Shown one piece after another: positions 42,181-50,671 of a stretch of 64,000 nucleotides of DNA (its first letter is position 1; each line of letters starts with the position of its first letter). The notes beneath the pieces are model-generated. The model did no database searches. It saw nothing but the letters and a program-made list of their open reading frames with translations, and was not told the DNA's origin. The stretch comes from JAFASC01 sp034669505 (GTDB taxonomy: Bacteria > Pseudomonadota > Alphaproteobacteria > Rhizobiales > Beijerinckiaceae): contig JAXDNJ010000005.1 of the NCBI GenBank assembly GCA_034669505.1, positions 62,001 through 126,000 of the forward strand, given 5' to 3'. Both the position numbers and the translations under genes were made by a program.

Positions 42181-42591
42181 ATGAAGGTCGCTGTCGCCGG
42201 CCCCAAGGAGCCGCAGCCGATAGACAGGCATGTTGGAACGCGCATCCGCCATAAGCGAATGATGTTGGGAATCAGCCAGGAGTCGCTCGGCGACGCCCTC
42301 GGCGTTACCTTCCAGCAGGTGCAGAAATACGAAAAGGGAATGAATCGCGTCGGCGCCAGCAGATTGCAGGCGATCGCCAATTTCCTGGAAGTCCCGGTGT
42401 CGTATTTCTTCGATGGCGCCGGCGGCCAATCCCAGCGAGCGACAGCAGGCAGGGACCAGGTCCTCGATCTGATCGCGACGCGCGAAGGCATTCGCCTCAA
42501 TCGTGCATTCGTCGCGATCAAGGATGCGCGCGTCCGCGCCAAGATCGTCAGCATGCTCGAAGCGCTGGCCGGCACGAACGAGGACGACTAG
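42181..42591 (+). CDS. XRE-family regulator, PraR-like
   Basis: A 136-residue HTH_3 repressor: DRHVGTRIRHKRMMLGISQE, then SLGDALGVTFQQVQKYEKG and NRVGASRLQAIANFLEVPVS with YFF. This matches the rhizobial PraR/PhrR type, in which TFQQVQKYEKGxNRVGASRL is almost invariant. PraR of Rhizobium leguminosarum represses quorum-sensing genes, and here the gene lies directly downstream of a LuxI/LuxR cluster, which suggests the same role. The C-terminal 50 residues form a charged helix. GAGAGGGA stands before the ATG. The functional transfer is inference. Confidence 0.85.
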   Translation: MKVAVAGPKEPQPIDRHVGTRIRHKRMMLGISQESLGDALGVTFQQVQKYEKGMNRVGASRLQAIANFLEVPVSYFFDGAGGQSQRATAGRDQVLDLIATREGIRLNRAFVAIKDARVRAKIVSMLEALAGTNEDD

Positions 42592-42693
42592 AGGGCGCTA
42601 AGGATTCCCGCTCTCGGGCGGCTGGCTGATATAGCCCCGCCCGGCGCTGCGTTTGCGCATCGCCGAACACCTTAGCGACCCTGGGAAGATCGG

Positions 42694-43917
42694 ATGAGCG
42701 TCGCGCAAGAGATCGCCGCGCCTGAGACCGCACGGGCGCCCGACTATGCTCGCAAGGCGCTCGCCGCCTCCGCCGTCGGTTACGCGATGGACGGATTCGA
42801 CTTTCTCATCCTCGGCTTCATGATGAGCGCGATCGCGAGGGATCTCGGCCTGAGCGCGACGGCCGGTGCTTCGCTCGCGACCTTCACGCTCATCGGCGCG
42901 GTGATCGGCGGGTTCGTCTTCGGCATGCTTGCCGACGCCTACGGGCGCGTGCGCGTCCTGAGCCTGACGATCCTCATCTTCGCCGCGTTTACGGGGCTCT
43001 CGGCGTTCGCGCAGGGCTACTGGGATCTTGTCGCCTATCGCACGATCGCGGGACTCGGCCTTGGCGGTGAGTTCGGCATCGGTATGGCGCTCGTCGCCGA
43101 GGCCTGGCCTGCATCGCAGCGGGCCCGCGCGTCGTCTTATGTCGGGCTCGGCTGGCAGGCGGGCGTGCTCGTCGCGGCGCTGATCACGCCGCTGCTGCTG
43201 CCGCTGATCGGCTGGCGCGGCATGTTCCTTGTCGGGCTGCTCCCGGCGCTCGCGTCGTTCGTCATCCGCCGCGCCGTCGGCGAGCCAGAACTGTTCGTGC
43301 GCAAGAAGGCGACTGGCTTTCCCGTGCGCCTCCTGGTCAAGGATGCGGCGACGAGAAAAATCTCGCTCGCCATGTTCATCCTCTGCTCGGTGCAGAATTT
43401 TGGCTATTACGGCCTGATGATCTGGATGCCGAATTATCTCGCGCGCCAGTTCGGGTTCTCGCTGACGCAGTCGGCGTTGTGGACGGCGGTGACCATCCTC
43501 GGAATGGGATTCGGCATCTGGCTCTTCGGCCAGCTTGCCGACCGGATCGGTCGCCGGCCGATTTTCATCGCCTATCAGATCGGCGCCTTCGTCATGGTGC
43601 TCATCTATGCGCAGCTGACCAATCCCACCGCTTTGTTGATCGGCGGCGCCATCATGGGGCTTTTCGTCAACGGCATGCTCGGCGGCTACGGCGCGCTCAT
43701 GTCGGAGCTTTATCCGACCGATGCGCGCGCCACCGCGCAGAACGTGCTGTTCAATCTTGGGCGCGGTGTCGGTGGCTTCGGTCCGCTCGTCATCGCCGGC
43801 ATTGCCGACGCCTATTCCTTCTCTGCGGCGATTGCGCTTCTGGCGCTGATCTATCTCATCGACGTCGCAGCGACGTACTTCCTCATTCCCGAGCGCAAGG
43901 GAATGGCGCTGGAATAA
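42694..43917 (+). CDS. MFS transporter (aromatic/dicarboxylate:H+ symporter-like)
   Basis: A 407-residue twelve-helix permease. The MFS signature loop GMLADAYGRVRVL follows helix 2, and its repeat GQLADRIGRRPIF follows helix 8. The first helix carries GYAMDGFDFLILGFMMSAIARDLGL, the Asp-containing motif of AAHS/SHS-type sugar-acid and aromatic-acid transporters. The substrate is probably a carboxylate. The gene converges on an alpha/beta hydrolase with 1 base between stops. Confidence 0.87.
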   Translation: MSVAQEIAAPETARAPDYARKALAASAVGYAMDGFDFLILGFMMSAIARDLGLSATAGASLATFTLIGAVIGGFVFGMLADAYGRVRVLSLTILIFAAFTGLSAFAQGYWDLVAYRTIAGLGLGGEFGIGMALVAEAWPASQRARASSYVGLGWQAGVLVAALITPLLLPLIGWRGMFLVGLLPALASFVIRRAVGEPELFVRKKATGFPVRLLVKDAATRKISLAMFILCSVQNFGYYGLMIWMPNYLARQFGFSLTQSALWTAVTILGMGFGIWLFGQLADRIGRRPIFIAYQIGAFVMVLIYAQLTNPTALLIGGAIMGLFVNGMLGGYGALMSELYPTDARATAQNVLFNLGRGVGGFGPLVIAGIADAYSFSAAIALLALIYLIDVAATYFLIPERKGMALE

Positions 43918-43918
43918 G

Positions 43919-44860
43919 TCACGGCCAGCCCGCCAGCAATCCGCGCAACGCCGCGACGAAAGCGAGGGGCTGATCCACCATGAGATGATGGTCGGCGTCG
44001 GGAATCGCGATATGCGGCGCGCCGTCCGGCAACAGGCTCATCATGTAGGCCGCATCTTCAGCGCGGATCAGCCGCGAGCGCTCGCCGCGAATCAGCGCCA
44101 TCGGACAGCGCGCCTCCGGCAGGTGAGGCGTCGACTCGCCGAGACGCAGGTTCCTCCACAAAAACGGATCGAAGCGCCATGTCCACCCTTCGCCGGACTC
44201 GCCGGCGACTTGCTTCAGCGACTCGCGCGCGATGGCGTCGGCAATAAAGAGATTGTCGCAGCGTTGACTCGGTGCAAAACGGAAGCGGGTGAGCGCCTGT
44301 TCAAGTGTGGGATAGACGCGATGGGCGCGATAGGCACGCTCCTTGCGCGGACGCGCGCGGCGCTCGGCGATCCGCTCCGGCGTGAAGACCGGCGGATCGA
44401 CGACGACAGTTGCGCGGAGCCGTTCGCCATGCCGCGCCGTCAGGAAGATCGCAATGTGACCGCCGAACGAATGGCCGACGAAGACCGGCTTCACCGCGCT
44501 GTCAAACAGGCCCGTGGCTTCCGCCGTCACCAGCGCCTCGGCGATGAAGGTTTCCGTCGTGTAGGTGTCGCGCCAGTCCGATCCCCCCATGCCGGCCCAG
44601 GAAATGGCGCAGACGCGGTACTCCTCAGCCAGGAACGGCGCAATGAAGCGCCACCAGCCCGCATGCGCGCCGTTGCCGTGGAGCAGGAGGAGCCCGGGTT
44701 TGCCGCGCTTGCCCCAGGTGAGCGTCTCGATTTTCGCGCCTTGCACCTCTACGAGACTCGTCTCCGGGCGCTTGGCCATCGCATCGGCGAACCATTCGGG
44801 CGCGGGCGGCGCGGCACCGCCGAATTGCGCAAGCGGCGCCTGCAGATGAGCTTCGTCCAT
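43919..44860 (-). CDS. Alpha/beta hydrolase
   Basis: A 313-residue hydrolase fold protein. The oxyanion region is LLLLHGNGAHAGWWRFIAPF, the nucleophile elbow VFVGHSFGGHIAI (Ser about residue 130) and the catalytic His in IPDADHHLMVDQP near the C-terminus. It most resembles epoxide-hydrolase/haloperoxidase-like esterases; the substrate is unknown. There is no signal peptide. It diverges from the acyl-CoA dehydrogenase gene with about 220 bases between. Confidence 0.87.
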   Translation of the reverse strand: MDEAHLQAPLAQFGGAAPPAPEWFADAMAKRPETSLVEVQGAKIETLTWGKRGKPGLLLLHGNGAHAGWWRFIAPFLAEEYRVCAISWAGMGGSDWRDTYTTETFIAEALVTAEATGLFDSAVKPVFVGHSFGGHIAIFLTARHGERLRATVVVDPPVFTPERIAERRARPRKERAYRAHRVYPTLEQALTRFRFAPSQRCDNLFIADAIARESLKQVAGESGEGWTWRFDPFLWRNLRLGESTPHLPEARCPMALIRGERSRLIRAEDAAYMMSLLPDGAPHIAIPDADHHLMVDQPLAFVAALRGLLAGWP

Positions 44861-45079
44861 GCGGGTGAGAAATCGTCCCTTGGAGCCGTGAAACGGCCGG
44901 CGCGTTCATCGCCGTACCGACATCGGCAAGTCAAGCTCGGGCGCTCACGCCGGTGCGGCACAATCGGCTTGCCCGGAGGCTCTGTGCTGGTACAAGCGAA
45001 GGCGATTGCCGCGCCAGAAGGCGCGGGTGCAGCAAGAGCCCCGCACTTGAGGCGGGCCGGGAAGCGCGCGAGGAGCTCC

Positions 45080-46330
45080 ATGGATTTTTCGTTTTCAGAG
45101 CGGCAGCGGCATTGGCGCGATCGCGTCGCCGATTTCATGCAGAAGCATGTCTATCCCGCGGTCGAGACTTACGAGAAGCAGATGAAGCCAGCCGACGGCA
45201 ATCGCTGGATTGTCGTGCCGGTGCTCGAAGAGCTGAAGAAGAAGGCCAAGGCCGAAGGCATCTGGAACTTGTTCCTGCCGCCCTCGCGCGAGCACGACGA
45301 CGACGAATACAAAGGCGCCGGCCTCACCAATCTCGAATATGCGCTCTGCGCCGAAGAGATGGGCCGCGTGCAATTCGGCTCCGAGGTTTTCAACTGCTCC
45401 GCGCCCGACACCGGCAACATGGAAGTGCTGCATCGCTACGGCACAAAGGCGCAGAAGGAACGCTGGCTGCGACCGCTGATGAACGGCGAAATCCGCTCCG
45501 CCTTTCTCATGACCGAGCCTGACGTCGCATCATCCGACGCGACCAATATCGAGACCGAGATCACACGCGACGGCGATCACTACGTCGTCAACGGCCGCAA
45601 ATGGTGGTCCTCGGGTGTCGGCGATCCGCGCTGCAAGATCGCGATCGTCATGGGCAAGACCGATAAGAATGCCGAGCGTCATCGCCAGCAATCGCAGATT
45701 CTGGTGCCACTCGACACAAAAGGCGTGAACGTCGTGCGCATGCTGCCGGTGTTCGGCTTCGATGACGCCCCGCACGGACATGCCGAGGTGATTCTCGATA
45801 ATGTACGCGTGCCGGCGGACAACCTGCTGCTTGGCGAAGGTCGCGGCTTCGAGATCGCGCAGGGACGCCTCGGTCCGGGCCGTATCCATCATTGCATGCG
45901 TACGATCGGCGTCGCCGAGACGGCGCTCGAGAAGATGGTGAAACGTCTGCAGTCGCGCGTTGCCTTCGGCAAGCGCATCTCCGAGCAGTCGGTTTGGGAG
46001 CAGCGCATCGGGGAGGCGCGCACGAACATCGAGATGACGCGCCTGCTCTGCCTCAAGGCCGCTGATATGATGGACAAGACCGGCAACAAGTCGGCGCAGC
46101 TCGAGATCGCAATGATCAAGGTCGCCGCGCCGAACATCGCGTTGAAGATCATCGACCAGGCGATCCAGGCGCATGGCGGCGGCGGCGTCACCACCGATTT
46201 CGGATTGGCGAAATCCTATGCCGGCATCCGCACCTTGCGCTTAGCCGACGGCCCCGACGAAGTGCACAACCGCGCGATCGCGCGGCTGGAAATGAAGCGC
46301 TACACGAATGCGGGTCCCGCGCTGCAATGA
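45080..46330 (+). CDS. Acyl-CoA dehydrogenase (ACAD10/11-like)
   Basis: A 416-residue flavoenzyme. ACAD domains are present: the N-terminal helical domain, the FAD-binding FLMTEPDVASSDATN, KWWSSGVGDPR, and the C-terminal AHGGGGVTTDFGLAKSYAGI with LADGPDEVHNRAIARLEM. The last motif (DGPDEVH) is that of the ACAD10/11-LvaC branch rather than classical fatty-acyl dehydrogenases. The ATG at 45080 has AGGAG 4 bases upstream; the 780-residue open frame above it overlaps the opposite gene. The stop overlaps the kinase-like gene as ATGA. Together they look like a split form of eukaryotic ACAD10/11, which act on 4-hydroxyacyl-CoAs. Confidence 0.9.
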   Translation: MDFSFSERQRHWRDRVADFMQKHVYPAVETYEKQMKPADGNRWIVVPVLEELKKKAKAEGIWNLFLPPSREHDDDEYKGAGLTNLEYALCAEEMGRVQFGSEVFNCSAPDTGNMEVLHRYGTKAQKERWLRPLMNGEIRSAFLMTEPDVASSDATNIETEITRDGDHYVVNGRKWWSSGVGDPRCKIAIVMGKTDKNAERHRQQSQILVPLDTKGVNVVRMLPVFGFDDAPHGHAEVILDNVRVPADNLLLGEGRGFEIAQGRLGPGRIHHCMRTIGVAETALEKMVKRLQSRVAFGKRISEQSVWEQRIGEARTNIEMTRLLCLKAADMMDKTGNKSAQLEIAMIKVAAPNIALKIIDQAIQAHGGGGVTTDFGLAKSYAGIRTLRLADGPDEVHNRAIARLEMKRYTNAGPALQ

Positions 46331-47406
46331 GTGAGGCGGGCGGCGCGACTGCCGCGGATTTTTTTTCCGGGACGAAGCCGGTCGAAGATCGGCATCGTTT
46401 CGACGAGGCACGCCTCGATATCTGGATGCGCGAGAATGTCGAGGGCTATCGCGGTCCGCTGAGGGTGTCGCAATTCAAGGGCGGGCAATCCAATCCAACG
46501 TATAGACTCGACACGCCCGAGCGCGCCTATGTGCTGCGGCGAAAGCCGTTCGGCAAATTGTTGCCGTCGGCCCATGCGGTCGATCGCGAATACCGCGTTA
46601 TCACGGCGCTGCACCGTGCGGGTTTTCCGGTTGCGCGCAGCTACGGGCTTTGCACCGATGACGGCGTGATCGGCGCAGCCTTCTACATCATGTCGATGGT
46701 GGAGGGCCGCATCTTTTGGGACGGCACACTGCCGGGAATCGAGCCGAGCGAGCGCCGCGCCATCTATGAATCCGAGATCCGGACGCTGGCGCGGCTGCAT
46801 CAATACGATCCGGCTGCGATCGGATTAGGCGATTACGGCAAGCCCGGAAACTATTTCGCCCGTCAGATCGACCGCTGGACAAAGCAATATCGTGCCTCGG
46901 AAACGCAGACGATCGAGCCGATGAACCGGCTGATCGAATGGCTGCCGAAAACCGTCCCGCAGCAGGATCGTGTGTCGGTCGTCCACGGCGACTATCGCAT
47001 CGATAATATGATCTTTCGCCCCGACGCGCCGCAGGTCGCGGCGGTGCTGGATTGGGAATTGTCGACGCTTGGCGATCCGCTGGCCGATTTCACGTATGTG
47101 CTGATGAACTGGTCGATGCCGCATGAAGGGCGAAGCTCCCTTGGCGGCGTCGATGTCACGAGCCTCAACATCCCGACTCAGGGCGAAGTGGTCGCAATCT
47201 ACTGCAACGAGACCGGGCGCGACGGCATCCCCGATCTCGAATGGTATTTTGCCTACAATCTGTTCCGTCTCTGCGGCATCGTGCAGGGCATCGCCGGCCG
47301 CGTCCGCGACGGGACGGCGGCGAGCGCGCGCGCGGTGGAGCAGGCCTCGCGCGCGGTGCCGCTCGCCGAGGCCGCCTGGCGCCATGCGGTTCGCGCCGGC
47401 GCCTGA
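46327..47406 (+). CDS. Phosphotransferase family protein (APH-like)
   Basis: A 359-residue protein kinase-like phosphotransferase. N-lobe: RVSQFKGGQSNPTYRL and YVLRRKPFGKLLPSAHAVDREYRV with the ATP-binding Lys. Catalytic loop: VVHGDYRIDNMIF. Metal loop: VLDWELSTLGDPLADF. These are the motifs of the ACAD10/11 N-domain and of LvaA. Its ATG overlaps the ACAD stop, so the two are coupled. The likely role is phosphorylation of a 4-hydroxyacyl-CoA so that the dehydrogenase partner can remove the phosphate, diverting the substrate to beta-oxidation. It is not an antibiotic kinase judging by context. Confidence 0.9.
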   Translation: MSEAGGATAADFFSGTKPVEDRHRFDEARLDIWMRENVEGYRGPLRVSQFKGGQSNPTYRLDTPERAYVLRRKPFGKLLPSAHAVDREYRVITALHRAGFPVARSYGLCTDDGVIGAAFYIMSMVEGRIFWDGTLPGIEPSERRAIYESEIRTLARLHQYDPAAIGLGDYGKPGNYFARQIDRWTKQYRASETQTIEPMNRLIEWLPKTVPQQDRVSVVHGDYRIDNMIFRPDAPQVAAVLDWELSTLGDPLADFTYVLMNWSMPHEGRSSLGGVDVTSLNIPTQGEVVAIYCNETGRDGIPDLEWYFAYNLFRLCGIVQGIAGRVRDGTAASARAVEQASRAVPLAEAAWRHAVRAGA

Positions 47407-47432
47407 AGGAGCGCTCGGGCCGAGGCCCTCAT

Positions 47433-47457
47433 GGAATAATCGTGCGCAGTCGGCGTT
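47433..47457 (+). promoter_or_regulatory. Possible ECF-type promoter before the sigma gene
   Basis: GGAAT (47433-47437), a 16-base gap and CGTT (47454-47457), 45 bases upstream of the sigma factor ATG. It resembles the GGAAC-N16/17-CGTT promoters used by several ECF sigma factors, including autoregulated ones. One base differs from that consensus. Confidence 0.4.
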
Positions 47458-47501
47458 CTCCTTGCATGACTTCTAAACTGCGGCGCTCGGGGCGATAGCG
47501 C

Positions 47502-48014
47502 ATGGACGAGATCGCCACGATCTTGGAGCCGCATATACCGGGGTTGCGCCGTTATGCCTGGGCCTTGTTGCGCGATCGCGAAGCCGCCGACGATCTTGTC
47601 CAGGATTGCCTCGAACACGCGCTTGCCGGGTGGCACATGCGGCGGCGCGACGGCAATCCGAAGGCGTGGCTCTTTACCATCCTTCGCAATCTCCACATTT
47701 CGGAGCTGCGACGCCGCTCACGCCGCGGCACGCGCGCCGATGTCGAGGAAGCCGATTCAGCCGAAACGCTCCAGGACGAAGATCCGGAACGCCGGCTCAT
47801 CTTCCGCGATTGCCTGGCGGCGCTTGATACGCTTTCGGAGGATCAGAAATCCATTCTGCTCCTCGTCGGCGTGGAAGACCTTTCTTATGCCGATATGGCG
47901 AAAACTCTCGATATCCCCATTGGTACCGTCATGTCGCGCTTGAGCCGGGCGCGCGAGCGATTTCGCCAAGCCATGGAGAGCGGATCGGCGCCGCGATTGC
48001 GGAGAGTGAAATGA
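47502..48014 (+). CDS. ECF-family RNA polymerase sigma factor
   Basis: A 170-residue group 4 sigma factor with region 2 (LRRYAWALLRDREAADDLVQDCLEHAL, then NPKAWLFTILRNLHISELRR) and region 4 (LDTLSEDQKSILLLVGVEDLSYADMAKTLDIPIGTVMSRLSRARERF). Region 3 is absent, as expected. The TGA overlaps the ATG of the next gene, a membrane-anchored anti-sigma candidate. It probably responds to an envelope or redox signal. Confidence 0.93.
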   Translation: MDEIATILEPHIPGLRRYAWALLRDREAADDLVQDCLEHALAGWHMRRRDGNPKAWLFTILRNLHISELRRRSRRGTRADVEEADSAETLQDEDPERRLIFRDCLAALDTLSEDQKSILLLVGVEDLSYADMAKTLDIPIGTVMSRLSRARERFRQAMESGSAPRLRRVK

Positions 48015-48814
48015 TTGTCGAGCCGCCGGTCGGCGAAGACGATCTCAACGCCTTTGTTGACGGACGTCTCGGGCCGGAGCGTCACGCTCTCGTCAGCCGC
48101 TTTCTTGCCGATAACCGGCAGCTCGGCGAGCGCGTCGCCGCGGACATCGCCGCAAAAAATGCGCTGCGCGAGAGCCTGCAATTCAAGGCGGCCGAGCCCA
48201 TTCCGGCACGCTTGCGGATTGCCAATCTCGCGGTCGAGCGCCGCGCCGCGCCGCGCCAATGGCTGCGAATTGCCGCGGCAATCCTGCTTCTCGCCACCGG
48301 CGGGCTTGGCGGCTGGCTTGCCCATGCGCGTTTAGCACCCACGTCGCCGGTTCCGCGCGAGACACCGATCGCCGCCGAAGCGCTGACCGCGCATCGCATC
48401 TTCGTCGCCGAGACGGTGCATCCTGTCGAGGTCGCCGCCGCCCAGGAGGCGCATCTCGTGCAATGGCTGTCGCGGCGCCTCAATCACCCGCTGAAGGCGC
48501 CGGATCTTTCGGCACAAGGCTTTCGCCTGATGGGCGGAAGACTCCTGCCGGCCAATTCCGGTGCAGCCGCGCAGCTCATGTATCAGGACGACGCGGGCGC
48601 GCGCCTGACACTTTATCTGCGAGCGGATGGGGATGCCGGAACGGCCTTCCGCTTCGTCGAGGGCCAGAATGCCTCTGCCTTTACCTGGACGGAGGATGGC
48701 TTCGGCTACGCAATCGCGGCGCAGGTCGAGCGCACGCAATTGCTGGCAATCGCAGAATCTGTTTATCAACAGTCGAAACCAAGCGGCCATGTGCAACCGA
48801 AGCCGCCAACGTAA
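48011..48814 (+). CDS. Anti-sigma factor, single membrane span
   Basis: A 267-residue protein. The N-terminal 80 residues form the anti-sigma head (VGEDDLNAFVDGRLGPERHALVSRFLADNRQLGERV), with no HxxxCxxC zinc motif. One membrane helix follows (WLRIAAAILLLATGGLGGWLA) and then a periplasmic domain of about 150 residues (VAAAQEAHLVQWLSRRLNHPL, LMGGRLLPANSG). The ATG overlaps the sigma stop (ATGA). It holds the sigma factor at the membrane until an unknown periplasmic signal releases it. This arrangement with a following DoxX gene is common in Rhizobiales. Confidence 0.85.
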   Translation: MIVEPPVGEDDLNAFVDGRLGPERHALVSRFLADNRQLGERVAADIAAKNALRESLQFKAAEPIPARLRIANLAVERRAAPRQWLRIAAAILLLATGGLGGWLAHARLAPTSPVPRETPIAAEALTAHRIFVAETVHPVEVAAAQEAHLVQWLSRRLNHPLKAPDLSAQGFRLMGGRLLPANSGAAAQLMYQDDAGARLTLYLRADGDAGTAFRFVEGQNASAFTWTEDGFGYAIAAQVERTQLLAIAESVYQQSKPSGHVQPKPPT

Positions 48815-48844
48815 TCTCAACCTGGGTGGGAACGGAGAAGAAGA

Positions 48845-49264
48845 ATGATTCGGACGGATTCGCTGATGGTCTGGGCGCCGCGCGTGCTGAGCGTTGTGCG
48901 CATCATGGTGGCGCTGTTGTTCCTGGAGCATGGGACGACAAAGCTCCTCGGCTTTCCGCCCGGCACTCAGCCGGCCATGTTCACGCTATCCTGGTACCAG
49001 GGCGTCATTGAACTGGTCGGCGGGCTTTTGCTGGTCCTCGGCCTATTCACGCGGCCGGTCGCCTTCATTCTGTCGGGCGACATGGCAGTCGCCTATTTCA
49101 TGGCCCACGCGCCGCAAAGCTTCTTCCCGATCATCAATCGCGGCGATGCGGCAATCCTTTATTGCTTCATCTTCCTCTACTTCGTCTTCGCCGGACCCGG
49201 ACCGTGGAGCGCCGACGCCATGTGGCGCCAGCCGAACGATTCGCCCTACCCCCGCCGCACCTGA
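48845..49264 (+). CDS. DoxX family membrane protein
   Basis: A 139-residue protein with four hydrophobic segments and the DoxX pattern RVLSVVRIMVALLFLEHGTTKLLGFPPG, then GVIELVGGLLLVLGLFTRPVAFILSGDMAVAYFMAHAPQ. DoxX-like proteins are small quinone-linked or detoxification-associated membrane proteins; in ECF operons they are often the stress-response output. GGAGAAGA precedes the ATG. The gene lies 30 bases after the anti-sigma gene. Confidence 0.9.
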   Translation: MIRTDSLMVWAPRVLSVVRIMVALLFLEHGTTKLLGFPPGTQPAMFTLSWYQGVIELVGGLLLVLGLFTRPVAFILSGDMAVAYFMAHAPQSFFPIINRGDAAILYCFIFLYFVFAGPGPWSADAMWRQPNDSPYPRRT

Positions 49265-49268
49265 AAGA

Positions 49269-50534
49269 CTAGGCGGCCTCGCTCAGGGACGCAGTGACGC
49301 TCCGCGCGCGCTGCGTCCGCCATTGCGACCACGAGGCGGTGAGCGCCGTGATCGCCATGAACCCGGCAGTGATCCCGAAAATCCATGCCGGGCGGCCGTG
49401 ATCGAGGAGGAGGCCGAAGATGACCGGCCCGATCGCCGCGCCGATATTGAACCCGGTCGTGACAATACCGAACACCCGGCCGGCGGCGCCCTCGGGCACC
49501 GCTTCGCGCACCATCATGTCGCGGGACGGCTGGATGATCCCGGAAAAGAAGCCCGCGGTCGTCAAGAGCGCGATGACGGCAAAAGCCGGTAGCGGGAAGA
49601 CGGCGACAACCAGCACCAGGACCGCCGTCGCCGCAAAGCCGAAGGCAGCGACGCCGTTATGATGGATGGTGCGGTCGGCGATCATGCCGCCGAAAAGGAC
49701 GCCGAACGCCGTCGCCAGGAGAAAGCCGGTCAGCGCGATATTGGCCGCGCCGAGCGACATTCCCTGGGCGCCCTCAAGCCCCGCCCCGGCGAAATTGTTG
49801 ATGCCGGTCGACGACAGGCTGATCAGTGCGAAGAAGCCGGTAAGCGACAAGACCGCGGGCGTGAGAACGCGAACAGGCGACATCGACGGCGCAGCGGGCG
49901 GGCGCGACGTGCCCTTGGCTTTGCGGGCGCTTGCCGAGCGCTCCAGAATATCGAGGAGCAGCGGCACGGCGACGACGAGCGCAAGGCAGCCCGCGACCGC
50001 AATCGCGAAGCGGTAGCCTTCGATGGCGGTGAGAAATAGAACCAGCGCCGGCGCGATTGCCGAGCCGAAATAGCCAGCAAAAAGGTGAAACGAAAACACC
50101 CGTCCGATCCGCGCCGGCGAAATCGCCGATGACAGGATGGAGTAATCCGCGGGATGATAGACCGCGTTGGCGACCCCGGCCGTGGCCGCCGTGATCATCA
50201 GACACGCATAAGTCGGATAAGCCGCAAACGTCAGATACGAGACCCCACCGAGACACAGACCCGCGAAGAGGATCTGGCGCGCATCGAAGCGATCGACGGC
50301 AAAGCCCATTGGCGTCTGCAGAATAACCGTCAAGACGTTGAATAGCGTAATCGCCAGGCCGAGCTCGACGTAGCCCACATGCAGCTCACCCTTGAGCAGC
50401 GGAAACAGCGGCGGCAGCACGAGATAGTAAACGTGACTGGTGAAATGCGCCGCGCTGACCTTGGCGGCGATCGCATATTCGGTGCGCGCGCTGCCCGAAG
50501 CACGCTCGCGCAAATCCGCGGTTTGGCTGGTCAT
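49269..50534 (-). CDS. MFS transporter (Fsr-like exporter)
   Basis: A 421-residue permease with 12 predicted helices. N-terminal HFTSHVYYLVLPPLFPLLKGELHVGYVELGLAITLF resembles the fosmidomycin-resistance (Fsr) group. The loop after helix 2 (MGFAVDRFDARQIL) and the central loop (ERSASARKAKGTSRPP) fit the fold. C-terminal IIQPSRDMMVREAVPEGAAGRVFG is the helix 10-11 region of the same group. The substrate is unknown. It converges on doxX with 4 bases between stops and diverges from the hpa genes. Confidence 0.85.
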   Translation of the reverse strand: MTSQTADLRERASGSARTEYAIAAKVSAAHFTSHVYYLVLPPLFPLLKGELHVGYVELGLAITLFNVLTVILQTPMGFAVDRFDARQILFAGLCLGGVSYLTFAAYPTYACLMITAATAGVANAVYHPADYSILSSAISPARIGRVFSFHLFAGYFGSAIAPALVLFLTAIEGYRFAIAVAGCLALVVAVPLLLDILERSASARKAKGTSRPPAAPSMSPVRVLTPAVLSLTGFFALISLSSTGINNFAGAGLEGAQGMSLGAANIALTGFLLATAFGVLFGGMIADRTIHHNGVAAFGFAATAVLVLVVAVFPLPAFAVIALLTTAGFFSGIIQPSRDMMVREAVPEGAAGRVFGIVTTGFNIGAAIGPVIFGLLLDHGRPAWIFGITAGFMAITALTASWSQWRTQRARSVTASLSEAA

Positions 50535-50671
50535 GCGGCTCTCTAGCCCGTCCCTAGCCCAGTGACAAACTGAGCTTTAGCTCGTCAGCTATGCTGGAGC
50601 CGCAGGCGAAATGATGTGATTTCACGTGCCGCGCGTCGTAAGCTGCGCGCTCCGGAGAAGAGGACAGCAGC

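Noticed and set aside
43985..45079. Long upstream extension of the acyl-CoA dehydrogenase frame
   Set aside because: It runs antisense through the alpha/beta hydrolase gene. The AGGAG-preceded ATG at 45080 starts exactly at the family N-terminus.
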